NCBI GenBank assembly: GCA_047973225.1
Contig: JBKEBQ010000017.1
Span: forward strand, 15,521 to 79,520
Origin: JBKEBQ01 sp047973225
Lineage (GTDB): Bacteria; Bacillota_I; Bacilli_A; Erysipelotrichales; Erysipelotrichaceae
DNA length: 64,000 nt
Direction: 5' to 3'
Position numbers and translations under genes: made by a program. Position 1 is the stretch's first letter. Each line of letters begins with the position of its first letter. Positions 53,951-61,613 of this stretch are shown here, piece after piece. A model generated the notes under the pieces. The model ran no database searches. It was not told where the DNA came from and worked only from the letters and a program-made list of their open reading frames with translations.

Positions 53951-53976
53951 TTCTAGCAATTATGGGTCGTCTTTTG
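53936..53976 (+). terminator. Terminator of tagO, overlapping the next promoter
   Basis: AAAGACGAC (53936-53944) pairs with GTCGTCTTT (53966-53974). The left arm includes the last codons of tagO, and the T run merges into the TATAAT of the next gene's promoter. Confidence 0.65.
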
Positions 53977-53982
53977 TATAAT
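53975..53982 (+). promoter_or_regulatory. Promoter giving a leaderless lipoprotein transcript
   Basis: TG directly before TATAAT (53977-53982), then six bases and the ATG at 53989. No ribosome binding site. It touches the tail of the preceding terminator. Confidence 0.6.
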
Positions 53983-53988
53983 AAAGAC

Positions 53989-54750
53989 ATGAAAAAAAGA
54001 ATATGGCTAGTTTGTTTCTGTTTTGTATTGGTGGCTTGTAGCGAACCAAGACCTAAAACAATAGAAGTTCCTTCACAACGAGTTGAGATGTTAGAGAAAA
54101 TTAAGGCTAGTGAAAAACAGATGGAAAAGATGGATTATTTTAAGATTCGCAAAGTATCAGAAGGAGAAAAGGCAGTTTGTGGAAGTGATGGGAGTGTTGT
54201 ATTTGAACCATTGCTAAATGAACCATGGCTTTTTGAAGTCATGAAAGATGACACAGATATTGCTTATAAAAAATCTCAAAAGCTTGTTGATGAGATTCAA
54301 TACCGAAATGTATACTACAAGCAAAAAAAGTTATATGAGGGTTTTACACAGCTAGAAAGTGATATTAAATTGATTGATGAAAATGCAACATCGGACTATG
54401 TTATTCTCGATTATGCGATACGTGCTATCGATACCAATTATTTTACATTCCAAAAGGATACCTTAGAAAGTGGCAATACACAATATACGATGCAGCTAGA
54501 TGATGTGAAAGGCTACAATAAAGCATATCCTAGTGACAAGGATTTGGATGCTTGTAGTGTGGTGGGTGATTATGTATTACAAGTGATGGTTGTGGAGCTT
54601 GATAAAGACGGTAACCTTGTAAAGCAAAAGGTGGAAGAAACAATTACATATAAGCAAGCAGAAAATACTTTGAAAACGATAAAGGAGATACAAGAGTATC
54701 AATTCTATGATTTTCATGTACCAAATAAATTGAATTTTTGGTTTATATAA
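53989..54750 (+). CDS. Hypothetical lipoprotein (253 aa)
   Basis: Not assigned to a family. The lipoprotein signal is short (hydrophobic 4-16, lipobox LVAC, Cys17). The mature domain has mixed strands and helices; GEKAVCGSDGSVVFE near residue 57 and KDLDACSVVGDYVLQVMVVEL near 185 each carry a cysteine that could pair. The gene stops with a terminator two bases before its last codon ends. It has its own leaderless-type promoter, so its expression is separate from tagO. Function is open. Confidence 0.75.
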   Translation: MKKRIWLVCFCFVLVACSEPRPKTIEVPSQRVEMLEKIKASEKQMEKMDYFKIRKVSEGEKAVCGSDGSVVFEPLLNEPWLFEVMKDDTDIAYKKSQKLVDEIQYRNVYYKQKKLYEGFTQLESDIKLIDENATSDYVILDYAIRAIDTNYFTFQKDTLESGNTQYTMQLDDVKGYNKAYPSDKDLDACSVVGDYVLQVMVVELDKDGNLVKQKVEETITYKQAENTLKTIKEIQEYQFYDFHVPNKLNFWFI

Positions 54751-54771
54751 CGCTATTTGAATGGCGTTTTT
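54749..54771 (+). terminator. Terminator after the lipoprotein gene
   Basis: AACGCTATT and AATGGCGTT around two bases (one G-T pair), then a T run, starting inside the stop codon. Confidence 0.75.
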
Positions 54772-54820
54772 TTATAGGAAGAGTAGCTTACTTTGTGTAT
54801 GTATAAGTAGGAGGAAAGGG

Positions 54821-55372
54821 ATGATTGAAAAGTTAAATGCATATTTAAAAGAAGTTGATGGGACTTTACAGCTCAAGCAGCAAAGTTTTTATGATGAAAT
54901 ACGTAATTATTATATTCAAGAAGAAATACGAGCATATGGAAATCTTACAACTAAAGAAGCGATTGGTAGACTGAAATCGGTTATTAACTTTAATGAACGC
55001 TCACGATATAAAAGTTGTGAAGATTTAGGGGTTTGGATACGTATCGGGGACATTTGTTTTATTGATTATGGACCAAACTACATTAATGAAGCGGGTTTTC
55101 AGCATTTTGGTTTGATTCTATCAATTGAAAACGCCAAGGTACTTGTGATTCCTATGACAAGCAATCCCAAAACACATCAAGAAGCACTGCAGGGTAGAAA
55201 GCATTTGTTTGCACTTGGTCAAATTATAGGGATGCACCGAAATTCGACATTATTTTTAAATGATGCCAAGTTTGTGAATTCAGCACGGATCATTGATGTG
55301 AAGGCGAATATTCCTAAGCAAAGCAAATTATTTAAAAAGATTAAAAAGAAATTTTATGTGCTTTTAGATTAG
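54821..55372 (+). CDS. PemK/MazF-like domain protein
   Basis: A 183-residue protein. Residues 1-65 are helical and unlike any toxin. The rest has the SH3-like barrel pattern of MazF/PemK: IRIGDICFIDYGPNY near residue 70, then QHFGLILSIENAKVLVIPMTS and GRKHLFALGQI. MazF enzymes usually have about 115 residues and an arginine near the start of strand 1. That region is kept in part here, but the catalytic residues cannot be confirmed. AGGAGGAAAGG precedes the ATG at 54821. No antitoxin lies next to it; tilS follows 14 bases later with its own promoter inside the end of this gene. Confidence 0.6.
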   Translation: MIEKLNAYLKEVDGTLQLKQQSFYDEIRNYYIQEEIRAYGNLTTKEAIGRLKSVINFNERSRYKSCEDLGVWIRIGDICFIDYGPNYINEAGFQHFGLILSIENAKVLVIPMTSNPKTHQEALQGRKHLFALGQIIGMHRNSTLFLNDAKFVNSARIIDVKANIPKQSKLFKKIKKKFYVLLD

Positions 55373-55380
55373 TGTATAAT
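55373..55380 (+). promoter_or_regulatory. Promoter giving a leaderless tilS transcript
   Basis: TG directly before TATAAT (55375-55380), then six bases and the ATG at 55387. No ribosome binding site. The -10 lies immediately after the stop of the PemK-like gene. Confidence 0.62.
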
Positions 55381-55386
55381 GGGCAT

Positions 55387-56586
55387 ATGGAAGAAAAGTG
55401 GATTGTTGCGGTATCCGGAGGAGTGGACTCTATGGCGCTTTTGGATATTTGTCGACAAAAAAAGATGAATATACTTGTGGCACACGTGAATTATCATAAG
55501 CGAAGCAGTGCGAAACGAGATGAAAAAGGGGTAGAGGCTTATTGCTCTCGCTATCATATCCCTTTTTTTGTGCGTCATATGAATAGCTATAATCGTGATA
55601 ATTTTCAAGCGCAGGCAAGAGCATATCGATATGCGTTTTTTTCTGAATTGGTAAAAGCACAGAAGGCCCAAGGCGTGCTTGTGGCACATCATCTTGATGA
55701 CGTTTTGGAGACCTATCAAATGCAAAAAGAGCGAGCCAATATTCCAAAGTATTATGGATTAAAAGCAACAACTACACTCTATGGAATATGTGTAAAAAGG
55801 CCTTTGTTGAACTATACAAAAGAAGCTTTATATGCATATTGTAAAAAACAAAAAATTGTCTTTTTTGAAGATGAAAGCAATCAAGATATGATCTATGAAA
55901 GAAATCGGATTCGTTACAAATTACAGCCATTATCAAACATACAAAAACAAACAATGTTAGAAGAAATAAAAATGAAAAATCAAGAACTGCAAAGATTGTA
56001 TACCGTATCAATATCATTTTTGCAACATTGTCAAGATAATATGAAGATTGAAGAATTGTTGGCATTTTCCAATACGCAAGCAAGCTTTATTCTTTATCAG
56101 TTCATCCGTCAACAAACAACAAAAACTGATGTATCAAAACGATTTTTAACAGAAGTGCTACAATTGTGTAAATGTAAAAAGAATTTTCAAAAAGCAATTG
56201 GGGAATATACGTTCTATCGAAGTTATACACATTTAGAAATTATGGAATCAAAAAATGTTGGATTTTCATTTATGTATACACGACTACAATTTGAAAAAAC
56301 AGCATATTTTGAAATTTGTGAACAAGGAAAAACAATCGAGGGATTGTATGTACGAGATGGTGATTTCCCGCTGACGATTCGAAGTGCAAAACCAGCGGAT
56401 AAAATTTGTTTGCGCATGGGGAGTAAAAAAGTTTCTAGGTTCTTTATTGATTGTAAAATTCCGCGAGCACAACGATTATCATGGCCGGTTGTTGTCAATA
56501 CTATGGGGAAAGTTATTTTTGTTTGTGGGATAGGGTGTGATATTGAACATTATAGTACAAAGTTCAATATGTTTATGTTAAAATAG
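55387..56586 (+). CDS. tilS: tRNA(Ile)-lysidine synthetase
   Basis: Essential enzyme that changes C34 of the CAU-anticodon tRNA-Ile to lysidine. The 399 residues hold the PP-loop IVAVSGGVDSMALLDI at the very start, HVNYHKRSSAKRDEKGVEAY, VAHHLDDVLETYQM near residue 100 and ERNRIRY near 172. A C-terminal TilS substrate-binding domain (about 310-395) ends FVCGIGCDIEHYST. The ATG at 55387 starts two residues before the catalytic loop. The next gene, hpt, follows 23 bases later, the common tilS-hpt-ftsH order. Confidence 0.95.
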   Translation: MEEKWIVAVSGGVDSMALLDICRQKKMNILVAHVNYHKRSSAKRDEKGVEAYCSRYHIPFFVRHMNSYNRDNFQAQARAYRYAFFSELVKAQKAQGVLVAHHLDDVLETYQMQKERANIPKYYGLKATTTLYGICVKRPLLNYTKEALYAYCKKQKIVFFEDESNQDMIYERNRIRYKLQPLSNIQKQTMLEEIKMKNQELQRLYTVSISFLQHCQDNMKIEELLAFSNTQASFILYQFIRQQTTKTDVSKRFLTEVLQLCKCKKNFQKAIGEYTFYRSYTHLEIMESKNVGFSFMYTRLQFEKTAYFEICEQGKTIEGLYVRDGDFPLTIRSAKPADKICLRMGSKKVSRFFIDCKIPRAQRLSWPVVVNTMGKVIFVCGIGCDIEHYSTKFNMFMLK

Positions 56587-56609
56587 TAATATTGTTTAGG
56601 AGGATGTGT

Positions 56610-57149
56610 ATGCACCCAGACGTTGCCAAAATATTAATTACAAGAGAAGAGATTGCACAAAAATGCAAAGAGTTGGGAAAGTGTATTAGTGAAGAATATA
56701 AAGCACGCAATGAAATACCCGTACTGGTGGGATTGTTGAGTGGGTCAGTCCCTTTTCTAAGTGAACTTATGCGCTACATTGAACTTGATGTAACCATTGA
56801 TTTTATGGACGTATCTAGCTATGATGGTGCCAAGACTATAGGATCAATAAGAATTGATAAGGATTTGAGTACATCAGCAGCAGGAAAGACGATTTTACTT
56901 GTAGAAGATATTGTTGATACAGGAACGACACTAGTAGAAGTAAAACGAATGCTCGCAAATAAAGGTGCAAAATCAGTAGAAGTTGTATCTCTTCTAGATA
57001 AACCAGAACGAAGAACACAAGATGTTCAAGCGGAATATGTTGGATTTAAAATTCCAAATGAATTTGTTGTTGGCTACGGTTTAGATTTTAATCAAAAATA
57101 TCGTAATTTACCTTATGTAGGTATTTTAAAAAGAGAAATTTACGAATAA
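56610..57149 (+). CDS. hpt: Hypoxanthine phosphoribosyltransferase
   Basis: Salvages hypoxanthine (and guanine) to IMP/GMP with PRPP. The 179 residues contain the purine-type flexible loop region (YDGAKTIGSIRI), the PRPP motif ILLVEDIVDTGTTLVEVK near residue 93 and VVGYGLDFNQKYRNLPYVG at the C-terminus. TTAGGAGGATG precedes the ATG at 56610; upstream in-frame starts lack support. Ends nine bases before ftsH. Confidence 0.95.
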   Translation: MHPDVAKILITREEIAQKCKELGKCISEEYKARNEIPVLVGLLSGSVPFLSELMRYIELDVTIDFMDVSSYDGAKTIGSIRIDKDLSTSAAGKTILLVEDIVDTGTTLVEVKRMLANKGAKSVEVVSLLDKPERRTQDVQAEYVGFKIPNEFVVGYGLDFNQKYRNLPYVGILKREIYE

Positions 57150-57158
57150 GGAGGACAT

Positions 57159-59309
57159 ATGAAAAATAAGAAATTTAATCCCTTAATGCTTTTACCATAT
57201 ATTTTATTAATATCGCTTATGGTTTTCTTTTCTACGCAGATTTCAAATGGGGATTCGAAAAAATTCACATATAACCAATTTGTTAAAAAGGCAGATGATT
57301 TAAAATTTGGTGATGTGAAAGTAGGAATTGACACAACCATTATTGAAGTTGAAGGAGTGTATATTAAAGGCAGTGGTAAAGATAAGAAAAATGTAAAATT
57401 TAGTACGGTTCTTCCTAAAACTGATAAAAATATTGAATGGTTGGAAGAAACGTTAAATGAAAAGGAAAAAAATGAAATAACGTTTTACGTACCAAGCAAT
57501 GAAAATATATTCTTAACCATTTTAGTGAACTTTTTACCACTTTTGATTCTGATGGGTGGAGTTTACTTTATCATGGGAAAAATGGGTGGCGGAGGTCAAA
57601 ATAAAGCCTTTGAATTCACAAAATCAAAAGCTCGTGTAGAAGGTGATATAAAAACTCGATTTAATGATGTAGCAGGATGTGATGAAGAAAAAGAAGAAGT
57701 GAAAGAAATCATTGATTATTTAAAAGGACCAAAGAAATATGCAGATATGGGAGCTCGTATTCCGAAAGGAATTTTGATGGTAGGTCCTCCAGGAACAGGA
57801 AAAACCTTGTTGGCAAAATCTGTCGCAGGTGAGGCAAATGTTCCATTCTTCTCAATCTCAGGTTCTGATTTCGTGGAAATGTTTGTGGGTGCTGGGGCAA
57901 GTCGTGTAAGAGACATGTTCAAAAAAGCCAAGCAAGCAGCGCCTTGTATTATTTTTATTGACGAAATTGATGCCGTTGGTCGTCAGCGTGGAGCTGGTAT
58001 GGGTGGCGGAAACGATGAGCGAGAACAAACCTTAAATCAATTGTTAGTCGAAATGGATGGAATGCAAGAAAATACAGGAGCAGTGATTATTGCTGCGACA
58101 AATCGCGCAGACGTTTTAGATCCTGCATTGTTGCGTAGTGGGCGTTTTGACCGTCAAATCACGGTAAGTTTACCCGATAAAAAGGGTAGAACGGAAATTT
58201 TGCAAGTACATGCAAAAAATAAAAAATTAGCAAAAAATGTAACGCTAGAAAGTCTTGCAAAAAGAACTCCAGGATTTAGTGGTGCGGACTTAGAGAATGT
58301 TTTAAATGAAGGTGCAATTCTTGCAGTTCGTGATGGACGAAAAACAATTACAATGGCAGATTTGGATGAAGGTGTGGATCGCGTTATGATGGGACCTGCG
58401 AAAAAATCTAAAAAATATACAGATGAAGATAAACGCTTGGTTGCTTATCATGAAGCAGGGCATGCGGTTATTGGAATTAAATTAAAAGATGCAGATATGG
58501 TGCACAAGGTAACCATTATTCCTCGTGGTGATGCTGGTGGCTATAACTTGATGTTACCAAGGGAAGAAAAATATTTCCATACAAAACGAGAGTATATGGC
58601 ACAGATCACTGGTTTGCTTGGTGGAAGAATGTCAGAAGAACTCGTATTTGGTGAAATTACTGCGGGGGCAATGAATGATATTGAAAAAATCACCAAAATT
58701 GCGAAAGCGATGGTACGTGTCTTCGGGATGTCATCTCTTGGACCAATTCAATATGGTGATCCACAAGGAAATGTGTTTTTAGGTAGAGATTATACAAGTG
58801 GTTCACAATATTCTGGTGAAATTGCATTTGAGATTGATAAAGAAGTTCGTAAAATCATAAAACAATGTGAAGATGAATGTCGTCAAACACTTATTGATAA
58901 TAGAGAATTGTTAGATTTATTGGCAAATACGTTGATGGAAGAAGAAACATTAACAGCTGAGGAAATTAGCAATTTGAATGAGTTTGGTACACTGCGTGAA
59001 CCAAAGAGGACGAAAGAAGAAGATATTAAGGTGGATGAGGTTAAAAAAGCGGCAAAGAAAGTTTCAAAAGTAAAAGTAAAGGCTGCTAAAGAAAAAACAA
59101 CCGCTACTAAAAAAACGGCAAAAGCATCTTCTCAGGCAAAAAGTGATGAAGCAAAGCCGAAAGCTAAAAAAGCGACAACTACAAAAAAGCAGGCAAATAA
59201 AACAGCAGCAAAGCCAACAAAAGTAAAGTCCAAGGCTACAAAAACAGTAAGTACGAAAAAAGCAACAAAGAAAGTTTCAAAAGCTAAAAGTGATAAAGAA
59301 TCATCATAG
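57159..59309 (+). CDS. ftsH: ATP-dependent zinc metalloprotease FtsH with a Lys/Ala-rich tail
   Basis: Membrane-bound AAA+ protease that degrades misfolded membrane proteins and short-lived regulators. Two membrane segments (about 9-28 and 118-138) frame an outer domain. The AAA module has Walker A GPPGTGKTLLAK, Walker B IIFIDEIDAVGRQR and SRH ATNRADVLDPALLRSGRFDR; the zinc site is HEAGHAV with a downstream Asp. The protease core ends near residue 610 and is followed by about 100 residues dominated by Lys, Ala, Thr and Ser, like a histone H1 tail. GGAGGACAT precedes the ATG. A strong terminator ends the operon. Confidence 0.96.
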   Translation: MKNKKFNPLMLLPYILLISLMVFFSTQISNGDSKKFTYNQFVKKADDLKFGDVKVGIDTTIIEVEGVYIKGSGKDKKNVKFSTVLPKTDKNIEWLEETLNEKEKNEITFYVPSNENIFLTILVNFLPLLILMGGVYFIMGKMGGGGQNKAFEFTKSKARVEGDIKTRFNDVAGCDEEKEEVKEIIDYLKGPKKYADMGARIPKGILMVGPPGTGKTLLAKSVAGEANVPFFSISGSDFVEMFVGAGASRVRDMFKKAKQAAPCIIFIDEIDAVGRQRGAGMGGGNDEREQTLNQLLVEMDGMQENTGAVIIAATNRADVLDPALLRSGRFDRQITVSLPDKKGRTEILQVHAKNKKLAKNVTLESLAKRTPGFSGADLENVLNEGAILAVRDGRKTITMADLDEGVDRVMMGPAKKSKKYTDEDKRLVAYHEAGHAVIGIKLKDADMVHKVTIIPRGDAGGYNLMLPREEKYFHTKREYMAQITGLLGGRMSEELVFGEITAGAMNDIEKITKIAKAMVRVFGMSSLGPIQYGDPQGNVFLGRDYTSGSQYSGEIAFEIDKEVRKIIKQCEDECRQTLIDNRELLDLLANTLMEEETLTAEEISNLNEFGTLREPKRTKEEDIKVDEVKKAAKKVSKVKVKAAKEKTTATKKTAKASSQAKSDEAKPKAKKATTTKKQANKTAAKPTKVKSKATKTVSTKKATKKVSKAKSDKESS

Positions 59310-59311
59310 AG

Positions 59312-59346
59312 TAAAAAAGGTAGCGGGTATATCCGCACCTTTTTTA
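59312..59346 (+). terminator. Terminator of the hpt-ftsH operon
   Basis: AAAAAAGGT and ACCTTTTTT stems joined by an inner GCGG/CCGC helix, with a T run, right after the ftsH stop. Confidence 0.85.
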
Positions 59347-59411
59347 GTGGCATTGACATATCAAAAATAACGATAATATGCTATAATCGCTAAGAATAGA
59401 GGATTGTATAT

Positions 59412-60305
59412 ATGAAAAATCAATTATTAAAAGCGGTGGCTTGTGAGGGAAGGGTGCGTTTGTGTATTTGTGATACAAGCGGGCTTGTAGACCATGCCAG
59501 AAAAATTCACGATTTGTGGCCAACCGCGTCAGCTGCCCTTGGTAGAGTGTTAAGCGTGGCAAGCATGATGGGGGCAAACTTAAAAAGTGATCATGAAAAA
59601 ATTAACATTATTATCAATGGTGGTGGACCGATTGGGAGCATTATGGTGGATGCTTATTATGGCGGAAATGTTCGTGGTTTTGTAGCTGAGCCACACGTTC
59701 ATTATCAATATAACGATACCAAAAAACTAGCAGTTGGAGTTGCAGTTGGATCAAATGGATTTTTAGAAGTCATTAAAGATTTTGGGATGAAAGAAAATTT
59801 TGGTGGCAAAGTAGCACTGCAAAGTGGCGAAATAGGTGATGATTTTAGTGCGTACTTTTTAATGAGTGAACAAATTCCTTCGGTTGTTTCACTAGGTGTT
59901 TTGGTTGATAGCGATCATAGTGTCTTAGCATCTGGAGGCTTATTGATGCAATTATTGCCAGAGGCAAAAGAGGAAGATATTCGCTATGTTGAAAAGCGCA
60001 TCAAAACGCTAGCACCAATGTCGAAACTCATTCATGAAGGAAACTCTTTAGAAGATATCGCAAATCAATTATTTGAAGATGTAAAAATATTACAAATAAA
60101 ATCGATGAATTTTGTCTGTGATTGTTCTAAAGAGAAAACAGGAAATGCACTTCGACTATTGAATGTTAGTGATTTGGAAGTGATGATAAAAGAAGACAAA
60201 GGGGCACAAGTAAGTTGTCAGTACTGTGCAACAACGTATGCATTTACAGAAGACGAGTTAAAAATGATTTTAGCGAGTAAGGAACACCATGTGGAAAATA
60301 GGTGA
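59412..60305 (+). CDS. hslO: Hsp33 redox-regulated chaperone
   Basis: A holdase that oxidative stress switches on by releasing zinc and forming disulfides. The 297 residues have the family start (LKAVACEGRVRLCICDTSGL), GPIGSIMVDAYYGGNVRGFV, and the C-terminal zinc cysteines as FVCDCSKEK (CxC) and SCQYCATT (CxxC). AGAGGA lies before the ATG; TATAAT stands at about 59382, so this transcript has a normal leader. The dusB start overlaps its end by 17 bases. Confidence 0.95.
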   Translation: MKNQLLKAVACEGRVRLCICDTSGLVDHARKIHDLWPTASAALGRVLSVASMMGANLKSDHEKINIIINGGGPIGSIMVDAYYGGNVRGFVAEPHVHYQYNDTKKLAVGVAVGSNGFLEVIKDFGMKENFGGKVALQSGEIGDDFSAYFLMSEQIPSVVSLGVLVDSDHSVLASGGLLMQLLPEAKEEDIRYVEKRIKTLAPMSKLIHEGNSLEDIANQLFEDVKILQIKSMNFVCDCSKEKTGNALRLLNVSDLEVMIKEDKGAQVSCQYCATTYAFTEDELKMILASKEHHVENR

Positions 60306-61269
60306 TATCGAAATACAAAATAAAATCGTCGTTGCACCAATGGCGGGTGTAAGCAATCTAGCATTCCGAAGCATTTGTAAGGAGTTTGGAGCGGGTTTGA
60401 TTTATACAGAGATGCTAAGTGATAAGGCGCTATACTTTGATAATATTAAAACTCTAGCTATGAGTCAAATTGCAGAACAAGAACATCCGATAAGTATGCA
60501 ACTTTTTGGTCATGATAGGGATAGTATGGTATACGCTGCAAAATTATTAGATACGCAAACAGATTGCGATATTATTGATATCAATATGGGCTGTCCTGTG
60601 CATAAAATTGTGAAATCAAATGCAGGATCAGCACTGATGAAAGATGGTGCGTATGCAGTCTCACTTGTTGAAGAAATTGTGAAAAATGTTAAAAAACCAG
60701 TAACTGTAAAAATGCGAATTGGTTGGGATGATCAAAATCAAAATTGTATAGCATTGGCTAAAGCGTTAGAGTGCGTTGGTGTAAAAGCGATTGCGCTACA
60801 TGCACGAACACGAACACAAATGTATGAGGGAAAAGCAGATTGGCGCTATATCAAAGAGATGAAACAAGCTTTATCGATTCCTGTGATCGGTAATGGGGAT
60901 ATCAAGAGTGTTGAAGATATGCAACGGATGTTAAAAGAAACGGGTTGTGATGCTGTAATGATTGGCCGTGGAGTACTCGGCAATCCTTGGTTATTAAAAG
61001 AATGTGAATATTATTTAAAAACTAATCAACAACTAGAAACGATTTCCTATCAGGAAAAGTTTGCTTTGATTTTACAACATGCAAAACGTTTGTGCGCATT
61101 AAAGGGTGAAAGTGTGGGGATCAAAGAAATGCGCGGACATGCCGCTTGGTATATCAAAGGATTGCCATTGTCCCATCGTGTGAAAGAAAAGATATCCAAT
61201 ATGAAAACATATCAAGAATTGTTAATGATATTAAAAGAATATCAAATATTTTTAAGTGAAGATAAGTGA
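60289..61269 (+). CDS. dusB: tRNA-dihydrouridine synthase (DusB-type)
   Basis: FMN enzyme that reduces uridines in the D-loop of tRNA. The 326 residues follow the family: VVAPMAGVSNLAFRSICKEFG, YTEMLSDKAL, DINMGCPVHKIVKSNAGSAL with the catalytic cysteine, ALHARTRTQMYEGKADW and GNGDIKSVEDM. AAGGA precedes the ATG inside hslO. The hslO-dusB-lysS order is common to many Firmicutes. Downstream is the lysS T-box leader. Confidence 0.95.
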   Translation: MWKIGDIEIQNKIVVAPMAGVSNLAFRSICKEFGAGLIYTEMLSDKALYFDNIKTLAMSQIAEQEHPISMQLFGHDRDSMVYAAKLLDTQTDCDIIDINMGCPVHKIVKSNAGSALMKDGAYAVSLVEEIVKNVKKPVTVKMRIGWDDQNQNCIALAKALECVGVKAIALHARTRTQMYEGKADWRYIKEMKQALSIPVIGNGDIKSVEDMQRMLKETGCDAVMIGRGVLGNPWLLKECEYYLKTNQQLETISYQEKFALILQHAKRLCALKGESVGIKEMRGHAAWYIKGLPLSHRVKEKISNMKTYQELLMILKEYQIFLSEDK

Positions 61270-61329
61270 TTTTTGAAAGACAAAAGTTTTTTGTAATTTG
61301 CAAGGGTTTAAAAACCATTGCCTTTATCA

Positions 61330-61358
61330 TTGACAAATATGGAGTATATGCATAAAAT
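61330..61358 (+). promoter_or_regulatory. Promoter of lysS
   Basis: TTGACA (61330-61335), 17 bases, TAAAAT (61353-61358). The transcript would start near 61365 and carry a T-box leader of about 250 bases. Confidence 0.75.
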
Positions 61359-61364
61359 AAGGTA

Positions 61365-61597
61365 TATATACATTGCGTTGAAAAGAAGAGTAATCGATAA
61401 AATAGATGAAAAGAGAATCCTATCATGGTGAAAATGGATGATTATGTTATTGATGAAAAAAGACTTGGAGCAATACGTTTCATTCACGAGATACGAATGG
61501 ACTATATAGTCACTAAGATTATAAATGAAAGTTTATAATGAATTAGGGTGGTACCACGATTGAAAACTCTCGTCCCTATGGAAAAGAGTTTTTTTAT
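61365..61597 (+). ncRNA. T-box riboswitch (lysine) in the lysS leader
   Basis: Senses uncharged tRNA-Lys and lets lysS be transcribed when lysine is short. The T-box sequence AGGGTGGTACCACG is at 61545-61558, followed by CGTCCCT, which can complete the antiterminator. The competing terminator is AAAACTCT (61563-61570) with AGAGTTTT (61585-61592) and a T run. In Stem I a GATGAAAAAAGAC stretch at 61452-61464 supplies an AAA specifier codon, as expected for lysine. The AG-bulge and distal loop are less sure. Confidence 0.88.
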
Positions 61598-61613
61598 ATG
61601 TAAGGAGAACAGT

